Source: Gemmobacter lanyuensis (GTDB lineage: Bacteria; Pseudomonadota; Alphaproteobacteria; Rhodobacterales; Rhodobacteraceae). Taken from it: a stretch of 64,000 nucleotides of DNA. A program made the position numbers and the translations under genes. This document shows positions 1 through 6,762 of this stretch, piece by piece. A model generated the notes under the pieces. It ran no database searches and had not been told where the DNA came from. It saw only the letters and a program-made list of their open reading frames with translations. Numbering within the stretch: position 1 is the stretch's first letter; each line of letters opens with the position of its first letter. The stretch is taken from assembly GCF_014652355.1 (NCBI RefSeq), contig NZ_BMYQ01000010.1, forward strand, positions 1-64,000, given 5' to 3'.

Positions 1-765
1 CTGAAACGCCGACACCCGAAAAACCAAAAAACAGGGAATAACTGTCGAAGTCCGGGGGGCAGGGGGCGTCTCTCCGGTCTTTTTCGCGTGACGGCGGGCC
101 TCCGCGTGACGGGCGCCGCGGACGAGCCCGAGAGCGGCAAAATGTGCTCCTGCCAGATCCTGGGCGTGTTCATAATCTTTGAGGAGCGGCTGGCTGGAGG
201 GCTGCAACACCCGTTGTGCACCTCGGTTCGCCGAAATCTTCGTGTGCCACGGCGCGACGATAAAATGCAGATGGAGGGCCTCTTCGTCGTAGTCCATCCG
301 CGCATGAACAATCGCTGCGCCAAAATACGTGCGCAGGAAGCTGGGGCCGTGATCTCGGAATGCCGCGATTTTTTCCGGATCCCAGTTCGCGTAGCCCGGC
401 GCACCAAACCATGCAGCGTTTACACTCAGGATGCCCTCTCTGAGCGGCCCCTCTTTCGATGGCGCCCATGGATTGACAGGCCCACGTGCGGCGACTTTTG
501 CGGCCTCTGTGGGGCGCTGGCGTTTCAGGCGTGCGGCGATTTCCGCGGCAAGGTTGGCTTCGGCTGCGCTGCGGATCTCGGCACGCAGTTCTGAAAGCCA
601 GTCAGGGCTGCCGATCAGAGTTTCGTTGCGGTGGCTCACGGCAGGATCGATATGATCGAGCGCTCCGCCCGCACGGTCAGCGTGCATCTTGAACTTCCCG
701 AGGTGGCGCGGAAAAAGGCCTTTGAATCTCAAAACGATGGAATATGGGTTTTCTTTCGATGACAT
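1..765 (-). CDS. MobV/Pre-type plasmid mobilisation relaxase, C-terminus outside window
   Basis: I read 255 uninterrupted codons from ATG at 765 to the left edge, so the gene is partial. A strong Shine-Dalgarno (GAGGAGGA) lies 7 bases upstream. The N-terminus (YSIVLRFKGL, then HADRAGG...HID) and the segment HARMDYDEEALHLHFIVAP match the Mob/Pre layout, in which a histidine-x-histidine metal site follows an acidic DE pair. Family members nick a plasmid origin of transfer and stay bound to the DNA end. The position at the edge of an IS-rich zone suggests an integrated or resident mobile element. Family assignment is from motif reading only. The C-terminal half, which would include the usual coiled coil, cannot be seen. 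Confidence 0.7.
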   Translation of the reverse strand, partial: MSSKENPYSIVLRFKGLFPRHLGKFKMHADRAGGALDHIDPAVSHRNETLIGSPDWLSELRAEIRSAAEANLAAEIAARLKRQRPTEAAKVAARGPVNPWAPSKEGPLREGILSVNAAWFGAPGYANWDPEKIAAFRDHGPSFLRTYFGAAIVHARMDYDEEALHLHFIVAPWHTKISANRGAQRVLQPSSQPLLKDYEHAQDLAGAHFAALGLVRGARHAEARRHAKKTGETPPAPRTSTVIPCFLVFRVSAFQ

Positions 766-822
766 GAATTTGTCCTCCTCTTGAGAACAAATTGGCGTCT
801 TCTTGCAATCAACAACTATTTT

Positions 823-860
823 TTGCAGCCTTTTCGTGCGAAAAAATATTTTAGCTGCAA
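823..860. other. Nested inverted repeat upstream of the relaxase gene; possible oriT or promoter element
   Basis: TTGCAGC at 823-829 pairs with GCTGCAA at 854-860. Between them lies a second palindrome, TTTTCG-TG-CGAAAA (831-844). The element sits about 60 bases upstream of the mobilisation gene start in an AT-rich stretch. For MobV plasmids the origin of transfer is normally just upstream of mob, so the position fits. The repeat could equally be a regulatory hairpin. No nic site can be assigned from sequence alone. Confidence 0.35.
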
Positions 861-1070
861 GTGCAGTACTTACTAGGCGTTTTGCGGTAAAAATCTCAAG
901 CTGCATCAAGAGAGAAGGGTGTCTGGCATGGCGGTTGGTTTTCCAATCCAAAGACATGCATCTATTTTACGGTCGATATTCAGGGCAATCCCCAAATATC
1001 TTTTGTGTCTCAAAGTGGCTGCGCGCCAAGGAGCACCATTTTTATCACATGCTCGAGCATTTTTGCAGGA

Positions 1071-1100
1071 ACCGGGCTCTGCTGAAAACGTGAGCCCGGT
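1071..1100. other. 9-bp inverted repeat upstream of hypothetical gene
   Basis: ACCGGGCTC (1071-1079) and GAGCCCGGT (1092-1100) form a perfect 9-bp stem with a 12-base loop, ending 32 bases before the ATG at 1133. No T-run follows on either strand, so an operator or mRNA 5' hairpin is as likely as a terminator. The rest of 766-1132 is AT-rich non-coding sequence with no convincing ORF. Confidence 0.4.
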
Positions 1101-1132
1101 AACTGGAGTTGGCCTCACAATAGGAGCCCACA

Positions 1133-1771
1133 ATGCCCCGCAAACTGAACGAACTCAGCCCCGTCGATGTGGCCGTCATCAATTATTTGTACAGCCTCGT
1201 CGAGCCCCTCGATTTCAACGAATATCTCCGGATAAAATATCACGCTGAACTCGACGCGGCGTTGCTGTTCATGCTGCAAACCCGCAAGCCCGTCGCACCT
1301 GCGTCAACTGTTCTGGAGGAGCTTCTCGTCAAGGCGCTCTCGAAATGGCATCCGAACCCGCGCAGCATCCTCCATCCCGACCTTGCCCACAGAGCCTTCG
1401 CAGGGCTCAAAGGGATTGTCGTCTTCGCCAGCGAAGCACTCGCCCTTCACCCTGGTTCCCTGCATAAGGCGATGGCGGAGGCAGCTGCCCTTCAGAAATC
1501 AACCGAGATTCCCGTAGAATTGCTCCTGCGTTTGTTGATCCGACATGTGATCTTTGAGCCCGAGGTGGCGGGGCTCGCGAACCCCTACCACGCTCCTGCT
1601 GTATGGCGCCCCAAGGATGCTCTCCATGACGAGGATCTCCCCAAGGCGCAGATCTGGGCGTTCGTTCAGGAATCCCTTTGGGACGGGATTGTCGGCATCT
1701 CGGAGCAGATGTCCGACGTCGTTATGCGCGGGCAGTATGCTGTGGCTTGGGCCGGAGCGAGGGACAGGTAG
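1133..1771 (+). CDS. Hypothetical protein, 212 aa
   Basis: The ORF begins at ATG 1133 with AGGAG 7 bases upstream, and it has alphaproteobacterial codon use throughout. The product is a soluble, helix-rich protein with a leucine/alanine-rich middle (around residues 60-150) and no signal peptide or membrane segment. I do not recognise a family or catalytic motif. It stands alone between the relaxase region and a reverse-strand hypothetical gene, so context only says accessory DNA. It could be a plasmid-borne gene of unknown role. Confidence 0.6.
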   Translation: MPRKLNELSPVDVAVINYLYSLVEPLDFNEYLRIKYHAELDAALLFMLQTRKPVAPASTVLEELLVKALSKWHPNPRSILHPDLAHRAFAGLKGIVVFASEALALHPGSLHKAMAEAAALQKSTEIPVELLLRLLIRHVIFEPEVAGLANPYHAPAVWRPKDALHDEDLPKAQIWAFVQESLWDGIVGISEQMSDVVMRGQYAVAWAGARDR

Positions 1772-2161
1772 CGGGTGGTGGCCGACCGATCTGCCACGGA
1801 ACGTTCACGCAGCGGCGATCGAAGCCTGTCCCAGCCCCCCGGTGAGGCCATTTCTTGGGTGTAGCTCCATACTAAGGTCCTGCCCTGAGCAAAGGCTGGG
1901 GATCGGATCACGATCCTCAAGGACTCTCATTGTGGACTAAAGGCAGCCAAGGGGCAGGGGAGTGCCGGAAAGCGCAATCCTCGCGCTATTGCTGCTGGGG
2001 CCAGCATTGAGCGACGAATGATCTTTGTGTCATTCATGCCTCTGCCGACCTCGCAGTGGCAAAAAGAAGCTTCCGGAAACTATGTGAGAGCTATTTAAAA
2101 AAGTTCACGGCGCCATCGAGAAATGCCGCCGTGGTCGCCGAGTGGGCCCGATGCAATCTCT
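1772..2161. other. Intergenic stretch without recognisable gene
   Basis: About 390 bases between two hypothetical genes. Short ORFs exist on both strands but have no ribosome-binding site and no family resemblance. I see no tRNA, terminator with T-run or IS terminus here. Confidence 0.5.
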
Positions 2162-2593
2162 TTAGAATCCAAGCGTGGCCAGGTCCTGCCTGGGTTCAAA
2201 GTGTTCGGCAAAGAGTTCGCTGATATTGTCTTCCGTTGCCAGCCTTAACAGGTGATCAAGCTCTTCTAGGTCCGTTGTTTCGAAAAACTGCTCTGCTGCT
2301 GCCCGATCGAATGTCACCCAGCCGATATGTGAGATATCTGAACTGGCCATGTCGCAGAGATACTCATAACTATGGACCTCGTAGCCTGACACGATGCGGA
2401 CCATATTATGAACGCCGCCGCGGTAAGACTCGAGGTAGATGTGAAAGACGATCGGATCGGTGCCGGTGACTGGATGTTCTCCGCGAGGCAGGCCAGGCGT
2501 CCCTGATTGGGCGGGTCCAAGGCCTTGCAGGAACCTCTGACACGCTTCTTCTGAAATCTTTACTACAAAGGGTAGTGTTTCTTGTTCTTCCAT
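2162..2593 (-). CDS. Hypothetical protein, 143 aa
   Basis: The preferred start is ATG at 2593. AAAAGGT lies about 10 bases upstream. A TTG two codons earlier (2599) is an alternative. The protein is acidic, soluble and rich in aromatic and acidic residues, especially in the C-terminal third (FFETTDLEELDHLLRLATED). It has no signal peptide or transmembrane segment, and I recognise no domain. It is divergent from the MucR-type regulator gene, and the two share an AT-rich 156-base intergenic region typical of regulated promoters. It may therefore be a target of that regulator, but this is inference. Confidence 0.6.
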   Translation of the reverse strand: MEEQETLPFVVKISEEACQRFLQGLGPAQSGTPGLPRGEHPVTGTDPIVFHIYLESYRGGVHNMVRIVSGYEVHSYEYLCDMASSDISHIGWVTFDRAAAEQFFETTDLEELDHLLRLATEDNISELFAEHFEPRQDLATLGF

Positions 2594-2689
2594 TTTCAAT
2601 TTACCTTTTAATATGCAGGCGCCATGATGCCCGCATATTAAATATATGCGATCGCGGTATAAAAATGATTAAAAATTACAAAATAAATA

Positions 2690-2717
2690 TTGACTCATGA
2701 TTATTTTTATATATTAA
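2690..2717 (+). promoter_or_regulatory. Candidate promoter of the MucR-type gene
   Basis: TTGACT at 2690-2695 and TATTAA at 2712-2717 are separated by 16 bases, inside a strongly AT-rich block (2600-2730) that contrasts with the GC-rich surroundings. MucR/Ros proteins bind AT-rich DNA, so autoregulation here is plausible. The -10 match is imperfect. Confidence 0.4.
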
Positions 2718-2749
2718 GGGGGTCATCTTATTTCATAAGGAGATTAAAT

Positions 2750-3175
2750 ATGAAAAATGAGATCACGAAAATTCATGAGTCGGTACGTATTGCAATGCGC
2801 AGTCATTTCGATGCGGGCAGCCTGAATCACGCCCAGGCGATCGATCTGACGCTTGCATTGTTTGAAGAGTTTGCGATGCTTTATGCGCATAAGGAGGAAG
2901 GTGCTTCGGCGTGCCAGCCCGATCTGGAAGAAGCAAAACCAGTTCCTGCGGTCCCGATCGAGGAGTCGGTGAACGATGAGTTCATTGTCTGCCTGAAATG
3001 TGGGGGCCGCTTTCAAATGCTGAAGCGTCATCTGCGTGATGCCTATGCAATGACGCCAGATCAATATCGAAACAAATGGGGGCTCCCGTCAAATTACCCC
3101 ATGACGTCGCCTAACTTTTCGCACAGCAAGGGGCAGACCGCTCGGCGACTTGGTCTGGGGCGGTACAAGAGGTGA
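2750..3175 (+). CDS. MucR/Ros-family transcriptional regulator, 141 aa
   Basis: Start at ATG 2750, with AAGGAG 7 bases upstream. An in-frame extension to 2690 overlaps the promoter and is not favoured. The C-terminal domain carries the Ros/MucR signature: CLKCGGRF, LKRHLRDAYAMTPDQYR, WGLPSNYPM and GLGR. These are H-NS-like or zinc-finger regulators that bind AT-rich promoters and silence horizontally acquired and surface genes. The two cysteines and the RH histidine are present, but the usual final His pair reads AY, so classical four-ligand zinc binding is doubtful, as in several MucR homologues. The N-terminal third (about residues 1-75) would be the oligomerisation part. Confidence 0.85.
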   Translation: MKNEITKIHESVRIAMRSHFDAGSLNHAQAIDLTLALFEEFAMLYAHKEEGASACQPDLEEAKPVPAVPIEESVNDEFIVCLKCGGRFQMLKRHLRDAYAMTPDQYRNKWGLPSNYPMTSPNFSHSKGQTARRLGLGRYKR

Positions 3176-3265
3176 TGTGTAACAGCCCGGTTGGCACCGC
3201 CCGCCTGATGGCAGGGTGATCGTGTAAGGCATGTGCATAACGACTTGTTTTATGCGGGTCTTGTG

Positions 3266-3487
3266 ATGCGTGGGGATATTCTTCGGCTGGAGCGCCGTCG
3301 TCGTTGGTGCGGCGAGGAGCAACTTGAGATCGTTTTGTCGGTTGACGTGGGCGGTGCAACGGTGACGCAGGTTGCACAACGGAATGAGGTGACGCGGCAG
3401 CGGATTTACGCTTGGCGGCATGCGTTGCAGCAGAAGTGCCTGCTTTCGGCCTTGCCCGAATGTGACCCTGCTGGCTGGAGTGTCTGA
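3266..3487 (+). pseudogene. IS66-family TnpA (OrfA) remnant
   Basis: The translation contains RRRRWCGEEQLEIVLSVDV and VTQVAQRNEVTRQRIYAWRH, the helix-turn-helix region of the small first ORF of IS66 elements. It ends at 3487, and the usual second ORF (TnpB) and the start of TnpC do not follow. A piece of TnpC in the same orientation appears 1.6 kb downstream, beyond the fic gene. The intervening IS66 segment has been lost or replaced, so the element is not functional. Confidence 0.65.
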
Positions 3488-3686
3488 ACATCTATATATC
3501 TGAACGGGCCCATGATGCCTCAAGGGTAGACCCGCCTGCCATTCCAGAGCCATCAGCGCCACAAGGAGGTTTGAAATTCAACACTTCGCTGGTGGGTGTC
3601 GTCAGTCCTACTCGTCCAACGTCCGAGCCTGACAGCCAGCAGAGTTTCACAAAGCCTCGGCCGTTCGCGCCGGTGGCTGTTCAAAT

Positions 3687-4886
3687 TTATGGCTCCGGGA
3701 ACAAACCCGGCATCCAGTCGTTCGCCAACCTCGCCGGGAAGCTCAGCCGCAGAGGCGCGCGTTGGGTGTCGGACTTGAGCGCTCCTACCGCCAGCAGTTC
3801 CGCCGTGACCTTTCGCGCCTGGCGGTCGCTGACGCCGAGAAGGCTTGGCACTGCTCTGCGTTCGACCTCGCCGGAGAGTAACGCTTCGCGCATCACGACA
3901 TCTGCGCCCTTGGCCAGCGTGCCCTTTGCCATCTCACCTTTGCACCAGGTCATGATCCGCTCGCGCAGGCGTTGCGGTTGCATCAAGGTTTCCATGAAAC
4001 GGACCTGGTCGATGCAGGCGTCAAGGAAGAAGGTTGCGAATTCGGCCAGGCGCTGTTCGGAGAGGTTGCCTCGGCCGTCAGCACCGCCATGGCGGGGTTC
4101 GTCGGCAGCCATGAGGCGCTGTTTGTATTCGGCGTCCCTGCGGGCGAGGCCCCGGGCAGCGGACCAGAGGCCATCTGAACCGACGGTATCGCGCAGCATG
4201 GCATGTGCGACCATGCGCGAGACGCGGCCGTTCAGGTCAATGAACGGATGGACCCAGACAAGGCGATGGTGGGCGCAGGCTGTGGCGATGATTGCGCCGC
4301 TTCGGCCTTGAAGCCCGTACATCTTGCGCATGTGCGCCAGAAGGCGCGGCACAGCGCCGGGGCTGGGGGCGACGTGCTTGCCGACCTGAACGAAGTCTGT
4401 ACGGAATTCGCCGGGGACAATCGGGATCTCCGTGCCGTCCGGTCTGTGCACGACGAGCAATTCCGGGGGCAGGTTCTGGCAGAAGCGGCGATGGATTTCG
4501 CGCAGGCTTTCCAGGGCCAGCGGGTGGTCGGTCAGGCCGCCCGTGTCGATCCAGCTTTGCACCTCGATGTGGGCGACGGCTTCAAGCTGCAGGTTCCGCT
4601 TCTCGGTATCGGCGCTGAAATCCTTGTTGAGGGCGCGCTCGATGTCGATCGGGTGGGTGTTGTGGCCCTCGATCAGGTTTGAATAGTAGCAGTTCATCGA
4701 TCGGACGAGATCGGCCAGCGGCGCGCGGATGCCTTCCGGCAAAGACGATCGCAGCCCTGACGACAGGCTGGCCAGCTCTACGGCCAGGTCGTTCAGAGGG
4801 GCCCGATGCTTTGACGCGTCCTCAGGTATTAGCGGCTCTACGATGGTGATCGCTTCGCCCTTGTCTGTTATGGTATCGGTCGACAT
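3687..4886 (-). CDS. Fic-domain protein, probable class II AMP-transferase, 399 aa
   Basis: Start chosen at ATG 4886 (AGAGG upstream). A longer frame to 5078 runs into IS-derived sequence. Residues about 69-74 read SNLIEG, the class II inhibitory motif whose glutamate blocks ATP. At about 213-221 the catalytic loop reads HPFIDLNGR, with the essential His and final Arg kept but Leu replacing the usual glycine. Downstream residues look like a C-terminal winged helix (LLGVSDRQARKVTAELLAVG). Fic proteins transfer AMP or other nucleotides to target hydroxyls and often self-regulate. The gene sits alone and reversed between two IS66 fragments. No antitoxin-like partner is visible, and the inhibitory helix is intramolecular. 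Confidence 0.88.
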   Translation of the reverse strand: MSTDTITDKGEAITIVEPLIPEDASKHRAPLNDLAVELASLSSGLRSSLPEGIRAPLADLVRSMNCYYSNLIEGHNTHPIDIERALNKDFSADTEKRNLQLEAVAHIEVQSWIDTGGLTDHPLALESLREIHRRFCQNLPPELLVVHRPDGTEIPIVPGEFRTDFVQVGKHVAPSPGAVPRLLAHMRKMYGLQGRSGAIIATACAHHRLVWVHPFIDLNGRVSRMVAHAMLRDTVGSDGLWSAARGLARRDAEYKQRLMAADEPRHGGADGRGNLSEQRLAEFATFFLDACIDQVRFMETLMQPQRLRERIMTWCKGEMAKGTLAKGADVVMREALLSGEVERRAVPSLLGVSDRQARKVTAELLAVGALKSDTQRAPLRLSFPARLANDWMPGLFPEP

Positions 4887-5112
4887 GGTGCCTCTTGATG
4901 CAAGGCTTGTTGGCCCTGTGCGAGTTCCGGTTTGCTTTCCGGATTCGAAAGGGAGTTTATTGCACTTAACCACAGAAAAGTAGATAGAAAATCTCTGAAC
5001 TTGCCTCAGAGAAAGCCCACTCTGTTCCGCTATAAGTTCCGTTTCGAGTTCCGGTTCTGGAGTGACCCGAAAGCTCATGCCTCTAGTCCAGCTCCCTCAG
5101 CGTCGCCTCGTC

Positions 5113-5502
5113 CGTTCTTCGGCGCAGCACGCGAGGCGCAATCCGCCCTGTTGGTCTTTGCGCTGGAACACTGGCTGCGGGACCAAAGAGCGCTTCTGTC
5201 GAAGCACGCCAAGGTCGGCAAGGCGATCGACTATCTGTTGTCGCCCGATCATTGGCCGGGCTTTACGCGGTTCCTCGACGACGGGCGGATCTGCCTTACG
5301 AACAATTCCGCCGAACGATCCCTGCGCGGCGGACACCGTGCAGCCTTCAAATCTTCCATGATCGGCACCGAAAAATTGAACAACATCGATCCACAGGCTT
5401 GGCTCGCTGATGTCATCGCATTGATATCCGACCTACCAGTATCGCGCTTGCCTGAGTTGCTGCCGTGGCAGTGGACGTCGCAACAGAAAGCCAAGGTCAA
5501 CG
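5113..5502 (+). pseudogene. IS66-family TnpC transposase, C-terminal remnant
   Basis: The frame encodes LRDQRALLSKHAKVGKAIDY, FLDDGRICLTNNSAERSLRG and LNNIDPQAWLADVIALISD, the conserved end of IS66 DDE transposases. The stretch that normally joins AERALRG to the RAAA/TLIGTAKLN block is missing and replaced by unrelated residues, so there is an internal deletion as well as loss of the N-terminus. The 3' end is fused at about 5500 to an IS3-type element. It pairs with the TnpA remnant at 3266-3487. Confidence 0.75.
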
Positions 5503-5821
5503 CTATCCGCGGATGATCCGCGTCGATCAGGGCAGCGAGTTCGTCTCACGCGACATGGACCTCTGGGCCTACCAGCGCGGCGGCGTGCTCGACTTCTCGC
5601 GTCCAGGCAAACCCACCGACAATGCCTTCATTGAGGCATTCAACGGCTGGTTCAGGGCCGAATGCCTGAACCAGCACTGGTTCCTGACCCTTGCGGATGC
5701 AGCGGAAAAGTTGGAGGCTTGGCGTAGATACTACAACGCAGAACGGCCACACGGCGCGATCGGGAATAAGGTGCCGATCGCGCTGACGAAATCGGGGGAT
5801 GCCACCACCCCGTCACCCTGA
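5503..5821 (+). pseudogene. IS3-family OrfB integrase-core fragment
   Basis: The frame reads RVDQGSEFVSRDMDLWAYQR, GGVLDFSRPGKPTDNAFIEA and WRRYYNAERPHGAIGNK, the second half of the rve/DDE domain, including the conserved glutamate in the IEAFNG segment. The first catalytic aspartate region is missing, so the protein cannot be active. The frame can be extended upstream into IS66-derived DNA to an ATG at 5465, which creates a chimeric ORF of no likely function. Confidence 0.8.
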
Positions 5822-5873
5822 GCGAAGCGGCAAAACTCTGGCCAGCAGTGGTCCAAGGTTGGGGGGCAGATCA
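5503..5873 (+). mobile_element. 5'-truncated IS3-family element with intact right end
   Basis: The fragment contains the last third of OrfB and its downstream terminal repeat. The right terminus ends ...GGGGGGCAGATCA at 5873, i.e. TGATCTGCCCCCC read inward, the TGA-start expected of IS3-family ends. At 5874 the sequence changes abruptly to IS21 istA codons. No left end or OrfA is present. Confidence 0.6.
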
Positions 5874-6611
5874 GTCGGGCTGGCAGGATCGCCGTGCCGT
5901 AATGTTCCGCCATCTCGGCATAGGTCCGGTTCAGTCCGGGATCGTAGCGGTCGGGCTTCAGCACGGTCGACTTCAGGTTGTCGGGCACCACCACCTTGGG
6001 CACGCCACCCAAGAAGGTGAACAGCCTCACATGGGCACTGATCCAGTCTTCAAGGCCCTCCGAGGCGACCGCTTCGGCATAGGTGTAGTTCGATGCGCCC
6101 ATCGCGGCGACGAACAGCTTCATGGGCTGCACTTCACCGCTTGCCGGGTCTATGACGTCGATCGTGTCGCCGGCAAAGTCGACGAAGACCTTCTCGCGCC
6201 AACATGCGTCTGCCGCATCGTCGGGCGAACCCGCCCTTTCCAGGCGTCGAAATGGGTGCAGAACCATGTGTAGCCAAAGCCTGCCGGATGGGCCGCACGG
6301 TATTCTTCCCACAGCAGCATCCGGGTCACCCCGGGACGGCGCAGCTCTCGGTCGATGCTGATCCAATCCGGAACCGGCCGCTCGGGGTCGGGCACGGTTG
6401 GCGCTGCGGGAAACAGCAAAAGCTCCAGCCCGTCATCATCGAGACCCTGTGGCAAAGGCCAGGTCAGACCCGCCTGCCGCGCCCGGTGCAGATAAGTCCC
6501 CACGCTCGTTTTGCTCAGCCCCAGCGAGGCGGCAACCTGCCGCTCGCTCAGGCCCTGGCCAAACTTCAATGGTAAAACATCGCGTATCCGCCGCATGTTC
6601 AGTCGTCCCAT
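5874..6611 (-). pseudogene. istA: IS21 transposase IstA, frameshifted and 3'-truncated
   Basis: From ATG 6611 the frame reads MRRIRDVLPLKFGQGLSERQ and SLGLSKTSVGTYLHRA, the IstA helix-turn-helix. It then runs through RPTMRQTHVG at about 6200. The continuation (REKVFVDFAGDTIDVID and the integrase core to YGTAILPAR) is in another frame, so one frameshift lies near 6192-6198. The reading stops at 5874, where IS3 sequence begins, so the C-terminus and the partner ATPase istB are missing. IS21 does not need frameshifting to make IstA, so this copy is dead. Confidence 0.8.
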
Positions 6612-6762
6612 CGGTATCCTGCCCCCCTCTCTTCAAGGAGCACAGCTCTATCCTCTCTTTGCCGACCAAGCCTGCCCGCGATGACGCGAAATCGCTGCCC
6701 GCGATCGCGCGAAACGGGCGCCCGCCATCATCGGAAATTACTGCCCGCCATCACGCGAAACA
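5874..6762 (-). mobile_element. IS21-family element, truncated and inserted in the CRISPR array edge
   Basis: The piece holds the outer terminus and most of istA. Between 6673 and 6760 there are four copies of a motif close to TGCCCGC(G/C)ATNNCGCGAAA, spaced about 22-23 bases apart, like the multiple terminal IstA-binding repeats of IS21 elements. The terminus ends in CA at 6762, immediately followed by the last 21 bases of a CRISPR repeat. The other end, the rest of istA and istB are gone, cut at 5873/5874 by the IS3-type right end. Confidence 0.7.

Noticed and set aside
1666-1920. Minus-strand 84-codon ORF overlapping the end of the hypothetical gene
   Set aside because: No ribosome-binding site and no recognisable domain; half of it is antisense to the better supported 1133-1771 gene.
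5465-5821. Chimeric 118-codon ORF as a real gene
   Set aside because: Its start lies in IS66-derived DNA and its body is the last third of an IS3 OrfB without the first catalytic aspartate region.
5874-6611. Programmed frameshift in istA
   Set aside because: IS21 IstA is normally one uninterrupted frame, and the element is truncated with no istB, so a plain inactivating indel is the simpler reading.
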